The translations under genes and the position numbers were made by a program. Below are positions 31,382 through 41,195 of a DNA stretch of 64,000 nucleotides, one piece after another (within the stretch, counting starts at the first letter, position 1; every line of letters begins with the position of its first letter). This DNA comes from Odontocerum albicorne. Taxonomy: Eukaryota > Arthropoda > Insecta > Trichoptera > Odontoceridae. The stretch lies in assembly GCA_949825065.1 (NCBI GenBank), contig OX463849.1:35235199-35299198 (forward strand), in the 5' to 3' direction. The notes beneath the pieces are model-generated. The model searched no databases. It was not told the origin of the DNA and worked only from the letters and a program-made list of their open reading frames with translations.

Positions 31382-31676
31382 CAGTGGTTATTAACCTTTT
31401 CGAAGTCACGGAGCACTTTTGATTATATGAAAAATTTGCGCAGCACCAAAATCATCAAGGTCATAAAACTAACAAAAAAAATTTATGAACATTACTTTTA
31501 TTTTTAAATAAAAATTACAGATTACAAAAAAACATAATGGCAAAAAAGAGGCGATAATTTTTATGGGAATGTAGGAGGCTGTATTACCAATAACAATTCG
31601 CCAAACTTCGATCAAATGTTTCATATTTGACGGAGCACTTGTAACGTCCTCGCGGAGCACCGATTAAGAACCACTT
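31382..31676 (+). mobile_element. hAT MITE with perfect 8-bp target duplication
   Basis: GTGTAATG flanks both sides (31374-31381 and 31677-31684). The left end CAGTGGTTATTAACC and the complement of the right end, AAGTGGTTCTTAATC, are inverted repeats that resemble hAT termini of the CAG-GGTTCTCAACC type. The interior (295 bp) also has subterminal CGGAGCAC in inverse orientation at both ends (GTCACGGAGCAC; GACGGAGCACTT, CGCGGAGCACCG). No coding capacity. Confidence 0.9.
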
Positions 31677-31689
31677 GTGTAATGTGATT

Positions 31690-31858
31690 GTAATGTGTTT
31701 TAATATCTCTCAACCAATCAGAAAGATGTTAAAGAGGTATTTAGTGAAAATCAAACTGGAATCATTTAAAAAGAAATTAGGGTTCCAACGGGAATCGAAC
31801 CCGCAACCTCCGGGCTAGGAGACAATTGTCTTACCAACTAGGTCACGGAGGTCGTCTT
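31690..31858 (-). mobile_element. SINE-B copy, minus orientation
   Basis: Body CTCTCAACCAATCAGAAAGA and TGTTAAAGAGGTATTTAGTG. Head GGGAATCGAACCCGCAACCT, CTAGGAGACAATTG and CCAACTAGGTCACGGAGGTC. It has the best preserved tRNA-like head of the family (complement TGACCTAGTTGGTAAGAC as A-box region, GGTTCGATTCCC as B box). The tail is missing; the left end adjoins the hAT MITE. Confidence 0.9.
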
Positions 31859-31889
31859 CTTATGACTGTTCTGTACATGTTTTATCAAT

Positions 31890-32245
31890 TTTGTAGAATC
31901 TTAAAGTTTCGTTTTGTGAAATCTACCTCCCTTGGGAAGGGCACACGCCTAGTTATGCAGAGGAATGCTTTATATGAAATATTTCATTGTGAAAATTGAA
32001 AAGCGCAAATAAATTTCATTTATTTAATTTAAGTAGAATCTTGAACTTTTATTTTGTTGATTCTACCTGCCTTAAGACAGGCATACGCCTAGTAAGAAGA
32101 ATGCTTTTTGTACAATATATCATGGTAAAAATAGAAAATCGTAAAAAAGAATAAAAAATGTAGAAACTTAAAGTTTTGATTTGTGAAATCTACCTGCTTA
32201 AGAAAGAAAATAATTAGACAGAGTAATGCTTTATATAAAATTAAT
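31890..32245 (+). repeat. Repeat K, three tandem copies of about 130 bp
   Basis: Units begin near 31890, 32032 and 32159, each with GTAGAA(T/A)CTT(A/G)AA followed by TTTTGTGAAATCTACCT, a CCTTAAGACAGGCA-type palindromic core and AATGCTTTATAT. Single copies are at 6755, 10085 and 27305, so a dispersed element has been tandemly amplified here. Confidence 0.75.
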
Positions 32246-32284
32246 AAATAACTATTGTACATACAAATATACAGAACATTGCGC

Positions 32285-32345
32285 TTTTTCCTTATTGGGG
32301 TAAGCAGAGAAGACAGAGCCCAAATTTTTTCAGCTTTCAACTTAG
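32285..32345 (-). repeat. LINE-H 3' tail fragment
   Basis: TTCCTTATTGGGGTAAGCAG and AGAAGACAGAGCCCAAA are the complement of the LINE-H terminus. The neighbouring minus-strand frame (32089-32373) is not protein-like. Confidence 0.5.
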
Positions 32346-33525
32346 TATTTTTTTTAACAGAATGAGTCAGCACTTAAATGTGAGAAAAAATCTATGCAAT
32401 AAACTTAACTTAAAGTTACAGACCTATTTTTCTTTACAAAAGCATTCTAAAACTGTATTCAATACATTGCTTACCAAGCTTATATGGCAAAATATTTCCC
32501 AATCTGTGGATTTCAACTAACGCAAAAACTTAACAGGGGTCGCCAATCCTGACATGTTGGAAATTTTTGAACGACCAGCCCTCATAAAACTTCAATACTG
32601 CTACACTATCTTTGTCAATTTTTTTATGTAAAACAAGATAAAGGAAATCAATTTAGTTAAAAGGGAAAACAAATCATTGGGGTTGTTTTTCTTTCGCGAT
32701 ACAAAAATGGGGTTTCAGTGATGTTTGTGTCAATTAAATGTTTTTTTGTCTATTGTTTGATTTGGTAAACACATTACATTTTTGGGGTTGGGTGTTTTTA
32801 TTGTCGTTTTTATTTAATTAGGATACAGGTAGCAGAGTCAGAACACAAACGGTAACCCATTATTTTATTCACATTCAAGTGTAAAATCATTCTGTTTAAA
32901 ATGGAGATCTAAAATGTAAACACTAAATCAATTAACAGCAAATTTTGTCAATTCGCTATTACAGCCACATTGTTGACACCCATTAGGGAATCACGTTATT
33001 CTCGACGGCGTCGATACAAGCTTGTTATTTGAAAAATCGCATTCACATAAATTAAAACTTCCATGAAACTCTTAAAAAGGTCCATTTATGTCCGTTCAAA
33101 GTTACCCATATCGTCACGCCCTAACTGAAGTCAGTCACACACGATAAAGAATCGGTAATAAAACGTCCAAGTGAATAAAACATCTCTAACTTTATGGCCT
33201 TATGTAGTATAAATATTTTTATAGACGATTTACTATAAATCTCTTATCCTCATTCTTCTCCAACGAGATTCGCAGCATCAACAAGCTGTGGAAGATAAGC
33301 GTGACACTTTGTTACCTTTATGTTCACTTTGTTGCAGTGATGACAAGACTTTTAGAAGTTCCTTTACCATTGTAGACACTATGTGATATTGCAAGGTTTG
33401 AAGGCTGATTCATATGGAAATTAAAACAAAGGAATTGTATTGTAAATATTACACTTTCATTGTATACAGTAAAACTGGGTTGACTTTTTACTTCTTCTTG
33501 ATTTACATTTTGGATCTGTTGTTAC
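32346..33525. other. No gene recognised
   Basis: A+T-rich with no legible motif on either strand. Confidence 0.35.
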
Positions 33526-33529
33526 AAAA

Positions 33530-33760
33530 ATCATTCTTAGCAGGCAGAGCACTTGCTGTTACTCTACCTTTTATTCTGACTTCCTGGCATGCAATCTCCT
33601 ACGGGGATCTCGTGTACGGAATCTATCTCTGCCTATCCTATCCACATGGCCATACCAGTGCCATCTTCTCTTCATGTTACATCTGACAATATTCTTAGTG
33701 TTGCAGGTCTGTCGAGCTTCTGACCCTATCTCTGAGAGAGTTTCCCAATATTCTCATCTC
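33530..33760 (-). pseudogene. LINE ORF2 C-terminal relic (minus strand)
   Basis: The complement reads RRWHWYGHVDRIGRDRFRTR followed by DPRRRLHARKSE, the RW-WYGHV-RM block of a non-LTR ORF2. Further upstream on that strand (to 33760) it becomes unreadable. The plus-strand frame at 33414-33686 is its shadow. Confidence 0.6.
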
Positions 33761-34138
33761 GGATGTTCAAAGAAGGTTATTGTTCTGGTTGTTTCGGCTC
33801 TGGTTTCAACATTATAAGTCATGATATATAAGACCTGACACAGGGCTGCACTGTTTTATCGCGCGATGGGGCTTAACTAATCGGACATCCAACCTAAACC
33901 ATACATCAATGTTACAAAAGAGAGATTTGTAGTTTCAACTTAACGTAGAAGAACGTGGAGTAACGAGTTATTACTGATAGATCGTATAGGTAACGTAGTT
34001 TCAAACTAACCAAGAACAATTGGCACGATGTTATTCCAGAAAGTATGAACCATTTACGTGTATTGGAGCTAAAATATTTGAAGCAGTCACCTCGAAATTA
34101 AAACATATTAAGAAAACTAAACATTGTTGTCCTTCTTC
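33761..34138. other. No gene recognised
   Basis: Nothing clear seen. Confidence 0.3.
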
Positions 34139-34281
34139 TTTAAGACTGTTTAATATTAAGACTGTTTAATATTAAGACTGTTTAATATTAAGACTGTTTA
34201 ATATTAAGACTGTTTAATATTAAGACTGTTCAATATTAAGACTGTATAATATTAAGACTGTTTAATATTAAGACTGTTTAG
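34139..34281. repeat. Tandem array, 16-bp unit, 9 copies
   Basis: TTAAGACTGTTTAATA repeats from 34141 at exact 16-bp spacing (34157, 34173, 34189, 34205, 34221, 34237, 34253, 34269), with single-base variants in the sixth and seventh units. Confidence 0.95.
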
Positions 34282-34429
34282 TTCACCCCTCTTTTGAGAC
34301 ATATATTCCCAACTGCATTCCATATTTTTTATGGTATTCCGGAAAGGATATAGTAAAAATATGATGAGTGAAATCTGTAGAAATAAATATAGTTTAAATA
34401 TATTTTAGACAAACTCAAAAAAAGACAAA

Positions 34430-35005
34430 AAATGTTCTTCTGGCGATGAATCGCTTGAAGGTTCACCTTGTGTTATTGATAATGAATAATTACGTGTCGT
34501 TATTGAAAATATTTCAAGTCAGTGATGAAAAAACTCATTTACATTTACACCGATAAGAAAATCATTGAAGCTAGGCAAATAAATGGGGTACTTCAGAACA
34601 GCCAGGACTAGTTAATCGAAAAAATATACATTCTTGCGGGAGAATGCATGAATTAATACTACAAGATGTACCCGTGGAACAAATGTGATATAGGATTGAT
34701 ACACTACCTCATCCCCCATATTCTCCCGATATTTTTCTAAACGACTGTCACATTTTTTGGCGCTAGATAATCACATACGAAATAGACAATTTACCAATAA
34801 AGCAGAGATTGAAGCGGGGCTTGGTAGATTTTTTACTTCTTAAGACAGGTTTTATAAAAAGGCAAATCATAAACTTATATAGTATCTTGTTGGGAAAGGA
34901 TCGTAGATTGCGAAGGTGATTATTTAAATGAATGAAACTTTAAAAAAATAGACATGTGTTTAATTTTTATTCCAATAAAACCGCACGAACTTTTTAAGTA
35001 GTATT
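34430..35005 (+). pseudogene. Mariner relic (second family) with right terminus
   Basis: The plus strand reads VIDNE and LRVVIENI near 34470-34510 (second helix-turn-helix region). After a deletion follow LPHPPYSPDI-like bases, then DNHIRN and TNKAEIEAGLGRF near 34690-34830. The end TTTTATTCCAATAAAACCGC, ACGAACTTTTTAAG is the complement of the common mariner terminus (AAAAAGTTCGTGCGGTTTT). The catalytic block is largely missing and the left terminus was not found. Confidence 0.75.
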
Positions 35006-36160
35006 CATACAAATCGACATAATCTGCGATTATTCAAATTAAAACTTTCACTAAAAACTATCTTATAATTCTATTAATTAATAAAAACAAGTCATTATGT
35101 TACCTTCTATCTACGACGATTTGCCATACATAAGCATGTATAACCAGAGCGTAATAAATTAGCCTGTGCCGACAATATAAATTTAATCACCCTTAAAGCA
35201 AATCGGTGTTGGCCTCGAGCAGTGAGTCGTTAAAATTTTAATTTTTATGACCGTCCGTTGGGACCGCGTTGTTCTGTTGGGTTTAGCGTACACTGCACCG
35301 CGTGCAGCAGGTAAAGTGCGAGCTTTAGCGCGATGTACTGAAAAGCGCATGTTATACAGTCAATCAAATAGATTTTATCAGGTTATATTCTAATATAGTT
35401 TTCAATAACAATGATAAATTTATAGCGCTTTTTTGTCATAGCGTACTTCATTGAGCGATTTTTTTTGTATTTGTAAAAGGCTGCTTTAAATCAACACTAG
35501 ATAAATTCAGGTATAATGAAGTCTGAAAGTATGATGAACAACGGAATGACAATGAGAAATGACAAGTCTACTATCCATCAGAATGCTAACAGTGCAAATT
35601 CTGCATCTGATTTATAAATATATATGAGTGTTATAGACCAAAAACTGCAAATGATAATCTAAAGGGATATAAGCAATATTATCATGGTTATGGCTGACAA
35701 ATATTGAGTCCTTCCAAGGAAAACATCGAAAACAAAGACAAATCCTTCAAAAGTCCTGAAAACAATTTTATATTTTGTCATAAATCTATTTTTACTAATG
35801 AAATATAGTTTTTGACACTTTTATAATAATTTAATTCTTAGAACCGTGTATTGTTAAAAAATATAAATATTTCTAAATATTTCAAATGTTTTTACGATTC
35901 AGTACCTGAAAGAGCTTGATATATAATGTATGTTATGTTACATACATTGCAGTTGGGTTGCGGATTTTAATGTCAATCAATCTACACTTTCATGAAAGCA
36001 GCTTTTCTTAATAATTCACGTTTTTACTTTAGGCCTCTGTAACTCCTTTCTGGTTAGTTTGAAGAGGTTGCAATTTAGCAATAAATCCGTCACGTTTTAT
36101 TGTACACAATTAAAGTGTTACATAATTATAATTTCTATGATATTTAAAGATATATAAAAA
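35006..36160. other. No gene; small G+C-richer patch
   Basis: The stretch 35200-35350 is clearly richer in G+C and CpG (ACCGCGTTG, CACCGCGTGCAGCAGG, AGCGCGATG) than its flanks. It might be an old promoter-like or coding island, but I see no frame. The rest is A+T-rich. Confidence 0.3.
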
Positions 36161-36164
36161 GGCA

Positions 36165-36297
36165 GAGAAATAGTTAGAGTTGTGCAAAAAGGTGTATGGA
36201 TATAGAATAGGCAAAAAATGTTTATCGAGATAGAATAGTCAAGTGCTCTATCCTATCTGCCTACCTCGACAGGGAAACGGCGTAATGGTATGTATTG
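36165..36297 (+). repeat. LINE-H 3' tail, followed by two octamers
   Basis: GTGCAAAAAGGTGTATGGAT, CTATCTGCCTACCTCGACAG and GGAAACGGCGTAATGGTATG are the LINE-H terminus. Two TACGAGTA octamers follow at 36298-36305 and 36308-36315, only ten bases apart. Confidence 0.6.
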
Positions 36298-36674
36298 TAC
36301 GAGTATATACGAGTATACTTTAAAGTATTATTTTTTATAATAATATGTTATATTTGTACTCAGACACAGGACTTGAATGTCTTATTATTGTTAAATATAA
36401 CCTAATTCTTCTTTCCTTAAAAGCCTTCAGATCTACGCGATTAAGCTGATCAACCAGTCTGCCGCACCTGATGAAACGAAATGTTATACATTTCCTTCAG
36501 TCCTCAAGCAGTGCGCACGAGTACGTTGGACAGTCGTTTGGAAAGGTGGGAGTTGACCAGTTACCATCAATTCATCATACTCAGATATACCCAGGGCACA
36601 TGACTTCAACAAAAAACATTAAAACGTAACCAGGGCTTTTGGAAGATAATATTCAGGCAACTTCATAATATATA
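36298..36674. other. No gene recognised
   Basis: Contains the octamer pair at its start, then A+T-rich sequence and a more mixed stretch at 36420-36640 without a frame. Confidence 0.35.
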
Positions 36675-36744
36675 ACTCATTCAGAACCCTAATGCTGCCT
36701 GAATATAAGATAATATTCAGGTAGCATTAGGGTTCTGTTTGAGT
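36675..36744. repeat. Long hairpin (about 25-bp stem plus extension)
   Basis: CAGAACCCTAATGCTGCCTG at 36682 and CAGGTAGCATTAGGGTTCTG at 36718 form a stem that extends inward through AATAT and outward to ACTCA/TGAGT, with one G-to-A mismatch and a six-base loop. The word AGATAATATTCAGG is also found just upstream at 36643. Confidence 0.85.
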
Positions 36745-36775
36745 CACCTATTTTACTCACTTCTTATTTATTTAA

Positions 36776-38380
36776 AGATATTACTGTAAAATACATCGCA
36801 CAGCCTCAGGGTTGGCTGTTTCTGGCAGTGACAAGGCTAATGCCTTGGCGGACGCTTATGAGAATACGTACTCAATCACTTCCGACCTTGGAAATGTTGA
36901 TGTCAATAAAGCTGTCGAGGACACTCTCACCAGCTTTGCTTACTCCCCGACCAACCAAAACGAGGTGCAACTTTGCACCCCGTCCGAAATTGGTCGTATC
37001 CTTGACAGACTTAAAACACGAAAAGCACCCGGTCCCGACAATATACACAATAGCCTTCTTAAACAGTTACCACTCAAAGCGAGGATTTTTCTTACTAAAA
37101 TAATAAATGCCTCACTCCTTAATGGCTATTTTCCGAGTATTTGGAAAGTAGCCAATATTGTTCCTATCCACAAGCCAAATAAACCTACCGAAAATCCAAC
37201 TAGCTACAGGCCCATCAGCCTTCTTCCAGGTCTTGGCAAGATCCTTGAGAGAGTGGTTGCCTCAAGGCTAGTGTTCCATCACGAATCCAATAATACATTC
37301 CCTCATGAGCAATTTGGATTTAGAACAAGACACAACACGGTCCAGCAACTTACCCGTGTCGTGGAAGACGTGTCGATGGGCTTCAATAGGAACAGAAGTA
37401 CTGGCATGGTACTGCTGGACCTCGAGAAGGCTTTTGATACTGTCTGGCATGATGGCCTTCTTCACAAACTTCTCCTCACTGGCACTCCACTCTATCTCGT
37501 GAAACTACTTCAATCCTACCTTTCCAATAGAAGTTTCACAGTCACCACTCATCATTCTACGTCATCCGCCAGGCCCATCCCTATGGGTGTCCCCCAAGGC
37601 AGTATACTTGGACCATGTCTATTTAACATTTACACACACGACATTCCTACTCCCCCAAACTGTAAACTCGCACTCTTTGCTGACGATGCGGCATGCTACG
37701 CATCGTCACTCAAGGTGGATCGAGTTGGTCGCCGTCTTCAGATTGCTCTTGAGATCCTTGAGAAATACTACCAGGACTGGAGGCTCAAAATCAATGACGC
37801 CAAAACTGAGGCCATCATGTTCTCCCGAAAAATCAAGGAAAGAGTGCCGTCGATGCCCTTATTCATCGGTGGTTGCCTGGTTGAGTGGCAGGACGTGGTT
37901 AAATACCTCGGCCTGCACCTTGACCGGCGACTGACGTGGAAAACCCATTTGAATACCATCAGACAGAAGGGTCACAAGGGCATAGGGGCTATCAGTTCGA
38001 TATTTCATCGACGCAGCTTCCTTTCACCCAAAAATAAGCTCCTCCTCTATAAAACCCTTATTCGTCCTATCTTGACCTATGCTGCACCCGTTTGGGGTAG
38101 TGTGAGCAACACGGATCACCTGAAACTCCAGAGAGTGCAGAACAAGGCATTCAAGATATCTTTTAACACCCATCCCAGAACAAATCTTACCCGACTTCAC
38201 GCTGAACAGCGAGAAGAAACCCTACAACACCACATTCTCGCTTGGACCGTGAAGTTCTATAAAAGCCAACAAAATCACAGAAATCCCTTAGTCGCTGCCC
38301 TGGGGGCTTACGAGAGTAAATCCGACCTACCCTTCCGTTATAAGCACAAGCTCCCGAAGCATTATCTGTTGCCTGACTAG
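36776..38380 (+). CDS. Jockey-clade LINE ORF2, reverse transcriptase (5'-truncated)
   Basis: This is the only long undamaged frame in the window. The frame is open from 36776; recognisable protein begins near 36809 (LAVSGSDKANALADAYENTY), and no ATG starts it because the 5' half, with the AP endonuclease, is missing. Numbering from the TTG at 36812, RT motifs in order are SYRPISLLPGLGKILE (131-146), QFGFRTRHNT (167-176), LLDLEKAFD (201-209, D203), PMGVPQGSILGP (257-268), LALFADD (286-292, catalytic D291 and D292), LKINDAKTE (325-333) and VKYLGLHLDRRLTW (363-376). The tail TYAAPVWGS (422-430) and the C-terminus ending LLPD are normal for jockey elements, and the 522 residues cover RT plus C-terminal domain. 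Codons are much more G+C-rich than the flanks, indicating a young insertion. It would replicate only in trans, if at all. Confidence 0.95.
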   Translation, partial: RYYCKIHRTASGLAVSGSDKANALADAYENTYSITSDLGNVDVNKAVEDTLTSFAYSPTNQNEVQLCTPSEIGRILDRLKTRKAPGPDNIHNSLLKQLPLKARIFLTKIINASLLNGYFPSIWKVANIVPIHKPNKPTENPTSYRPISLLPGLGKILERVVASRLVFHHESNNTFPHEQFGFRTRHNTVQQLTRVVEDVSMGFNRNRSTGMVLLDLEKAFDTVWHDGLLHKLLLTGTPLYLVKLLQSYLSNRSFTVTTHHSTSSARPIPMGVPQGSILGPCLFNIYTHDIPTPPNCKLALFADDAACYASSLKVDRVGRRLQIALEILEKYYQDWRLKINDAKTEAIMFSRKIKERVPSMPLFIGGCLVEWQDVVKYLGLHLDRRLTWKTHLNTIRQKGHKGIGAISSIFHRRSFLSPKNKLLLYKTLIRPILTYAAPVWGSVSNTDHLKLQRVQNKAFKISFNTHPRTNLTRLHAEQREETLQHHILAWTVKFYKSQQNHRNPLVAALGAYESKSDLPFRYKHKLPKHYLLPD

Positions 38381-38710
38381 TCCACCTACAGTATTAGCTG
38401 GGACGACCAAGGTCTGAGTGAATGTGATGGAATACAAGTAGCCTGAACGAGTGGACTTGTTTTTGCTGAATAATTAGTGTAAGAATTGTTATCTAGTTAT
38501 AAGTAGTATGTAGGTGTTAATTATTTCTAAGATCTCATATATTAAGATTGAATAAATAAAATAAAATGATATGTAGGAAAATAAGATTAAATAAGTTCAT
38601 AAATTATAACATATAATTAAGATTAGTTAAGTAATAAATTTGTATATAGGTATAGCCTTGACAAATGTTTGTATAATAATTTACTTGTTTAATAAAAAAT
38701 AAAAAAAAAA
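36800..38710 (+). mobile_element. Jockey-type LINE insertion, 5'-truncated, with poly(A)
   Basis: ORF2 is followed by about 310 bp of 3' UTR, an AATAAA at 38691 and an A-rich tail ending at 38710. The left edge is near 36800, where jockey similarity stops. I could not see a convincing target-site duplication; the sequence after the tail is CATAAATGACAAG. 5' truncation with an intact 3' end is the normal product of target-primed reverse transcription. Confidence 0.85.
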
Positions 38711-39616
38711 CATAAATGACAAGTTTATTGCCAAACAACAATCTCTTCTATCCAACCAGACACGAATTTCACAGATCAGTACCAACTGCTGGGTGAAAAG
38801 TTAAATCGTTTTATTTAATAAAAATAAGTAAACCTAAATATACTTAAAGTAGCAAAACAAAGTAATTATCAATGTCACCAAGGATTGGGAAAAGAATAAA
38901 AAGAGAAAATGACAAGAAAAGATGAGTTGTAAAGACACACATATAGATTACGTAATATTTTTAAGTCGCTGTTCGAAGCTGGCCAACTAAGTTTCGCATC
39001 CTGTAACTGTTACTAAAGGACGACGTGAAGAAGGAGCTGTATACTGGAAATGCCAAAATGCAATCTCTACTTGAACGTAGCGCAGGTTCATGATCGAAGA
39101 AGCGCTAAACATATTATTGGGTCTATAGATCACTCCAGCTCTTTGACAGAATATTCTGTTATACTTATACTAATTAGATAGCTGTATGGAAAAGTTATTA
39201 TTCAATCATTTATAAAAAAAAGTTGACTGACTAAACTTTAATCAAACATGTCATTTTAAATAACCCTTTCAGTGTCACGATACCGAGTATAATAAAAACG
39301 TGAATTTTTTTATTTTAGTTCATTTATATCCCTGGAGAGGTTTCAGCTTTATTAAAATATCAGAATGATAGTGTCGGGGGCGGGAGACACGAAGGACAGT
39401 AAAACAGAAGTGAGAAATTATTTTATCATAAAGTGATAATTTATTCATATTTTTAAGTGCTCACAATTGAATAAATTTAAGTTTCATTTATCTAAGGGAA
39501 GGGTGTGTGTATTTTGAAATTATTTAAAAAAAATGTAACTAGTAAATTTATATGAAAAGCACTCAATATATCATATTATTTCACTTAATCAATATTTAAA
39601 GAATAAATATCCTTTA
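38711..39616. other. No gene recognised
   Basis: A+T-rich, with a short G-rich word (GTGTCGGGGGCGGGAGACAC at 39371). No frame or repeat match. Confidence 0.35.
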
Positions 39617-39722
39617 TCTTAGTAATTATTTGATTATTTTCATTATTTTAGTAATTATTAATTTTAATAATTATTAATTTAGTAATTATTAACTATTTTA
39701 GTAATTATTTTAGTAATTATTC
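39617..39722. repeat. Degenerate TTTTAGTAATTATT repeats
   Basis: TTAGTAATTATT recurs about six times with irregular spacing. Nearly pure A+T. Confidence 0.8.
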
Positions 39723-39724
39723 GA

Positions 39725-39920
39725 TTCCTCATGACTGAGGATCGTGATCTCTCCATCAGCCCTACCTGATTCTTCCCTTCTCCCTACTTTGCGACTTTGT
39801 AAGTCCATCGAGTTGGTAGTATATATTTTTCTCGTCATCCCTTAACACTGTCCATTAGCGCAAGTTTTCCCAAATTCTCTTCTCCTCTGCGTACTATATT
39901 GCCAAAAAATATGAAGGATT
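39725..39920 (-). pseudogene. LINE ORF2 C-terminal relic (minus strand)
   Basis: The complement reads GNIVRRGEENLGKLALMDSV near its start and ends DHDPQS/ERSRSSVMRN. This is the GHI-RR...N-EKL...V.GK and terminal GDHDPQ pattern of an insect LINE. The relic at 43195-43600 is of the same general type. Confidence 0.55.
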
Positions 39921-40570
39921 TCTCAAATTGTTTAAAGTGACATCTTTTTTTTAGTCATGGCTTTCAATTTTTAATCCAATCAAGCAAATTTTTTAGATTA
40001 ATTTGAGAATATTCTTATAAAAAAAAAGTGGTTTTTATCAAATGAATCCACAGCAATAAATAGATACGTTAAACTTTTCCTACATTTTTCGAACTGTCAT
40101 TAACTTGAGTGAGATTCCGTGTCGTCCATTAAATGATGCGAACCCGAAGCCTTCGCGTGCATGAAGCACTGTCGTGTGGATGGAGGAATATTAACTTGAG
40201 TCACACTCAACCGTAATGAGCGCAGTCATAACAGATTTTCAATGCATGAAGGGTTTCGATACACCTTTAATTAATTATCATTTATTTCGTTGCAGTAAAA
40301 TGGGTTTAACTGCTGCTATTGGTTATCTTGAACGGTATCTGTTAATACGCTTGTATTTTAACGTAAGCTAGATAAATATATTATTGTGCTTTCATTGCAG
40401 GATATTAAATTTTCATTAAACCTTATTTAATTTACAAATTGTTTTATTCGTATATTTTATCATTCTTCTTTTTTATTCGTTTTGCTCTTTACAGAGCAGT
40501 CGTGATCTTTAGACTTTATCTTAACGATCGAATTGACCGCAGTGCAGAAAGATCTTTATTGTATTATATG
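39921..40570. other. No gene recognised
   Basis: The patch 40090-40240 is mixed in composition and repeats TTAACTTGAGT twice (40100, 40192). Nothing further. Confidence 0.35.
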
Positions 40571-40574
40571 ACAC

Positions 40575-40695
40575 TTTTTTCTTGTATACAGTACAACCTG
40601 GCGGATTTATTGTTATGTGGTAATCTCTTCCAACTAGAAATATGTTTAAGAGACCATAAATAAATACCAGACTGGGAACGGGAATTGTACCCTTT
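40575..40695 (-). mobile_element. SINE-B copy, truncated at the head
   Basis: Tail CTTGTATACAGTACAACCTG, GCGGATTTATTG. Body GGTAATCTCTTCCAACTAG. Then AACGGGAATTGTACCC, a mutated B box after which the head is lost. Confidence 0.8.
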
Positions 40696-40749
40696 TTTGC
40701 TTTTTTTTTATTTAACAAAGTATAATAATATATGGTACGTAATAATGTA

Positions 40750-40840
40750 TTTTTTATAGGCATTCCATCCACACTAGAGTGATTTATGACATCGCATCAA
40801 AGCTAAAAATATTTTTAGCTTTAATGTGGTGTCATAAATA
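40750..40840. repeat. Palindromic MITE-like element
   Basis: The arms 40781-40810 and 40811-40840 are inverse copies with four or five mismatches and no spacer (centre AAAAATATTTTT). The left part 40750-40790 is shared with 30780-30835. A TACTCGTA octamer (40839-40846) overlaps its right end. Confidence 0.7.
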
Positions 40841-40845
40841 CTCGT

Positions 40846-41025
40846 AGTTTTTTCAGTCGCTCCTTAAAGCATGTCGTCATTGGCATGCTTTAAGAAACGA
40901 CTGAAAAAGCTCTTAGTTTCATGTCAGTTACATAACGTGTTTCATTCCTGATTTTTCTTTCCTCTCCATCATCCCTTCATTTTCCTTTAATTGATGATAT
41001 CTCACTTTTACTAAGTATATTGTTT
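40846..41025 (+). mobile_element. LINE-P 3' end with inverted 5' piece
   Basis: 40880-41025 (GGCATGCTTTAAGAAACGAC, GATGATATCTCACTTTTACT) matches the 3' end of LINE-P at 19515-19665. Immediately upstream 40846-40873 is the inverse of 40884-40911 (AGTTTTTTCAGTCG against CGACTGAAAAAGCT). Such a 5' inversion is the classic trace of twin-primed LINE integration. Confidence 0.7.
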
Positions 41026-41104
41026 ATAAATGTTGTAAAGGTAAATAATCATTTGGATATTTTTTGCAATCATGTAAGTTCTTTTATTTACCATTGTCTC
41101 GTTG

Positions 41105-41195
41105 GTTGGAAGATTGACCTGCGGGTTTATTGCCATTTTGGCAATAAACCCGCCAGATTGTATTTACAATGAAGTGTTAAATAAATACATATGAA
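41105..41195 (+). mobile_element. SINE-B tail with local inverted duplication
   Basis: GTTGGTTGGAAGATTGACC, then GCGGGTTTATTGCCA-TTT-TGGCAATAAACCCGC (perfect 15-bp stem, 41121-41153), then CAGATTGTATTTACAATGAA. The left arm is an inverted copy of the normal right part of the tail. Confidence 0.75.

Noticed and set aside
31780..31858. A genuine tRNA gene
   Set aside because: The A and B boxes are good, but the sequence is fused to the SINE-B body and recurs many times; the acceptor stem does not close.
35200..35350. CpG-rich promoter
   Set aside because: The patch is G+C-richer, but no initiator, TATA box at a sensible distance or downstream frame is visible.
37268..37959. Additional frames on both strands inside the jockey RT
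   Set aside because: They are shadows of the intact ORF2 frame and lack codon structure or motifs.
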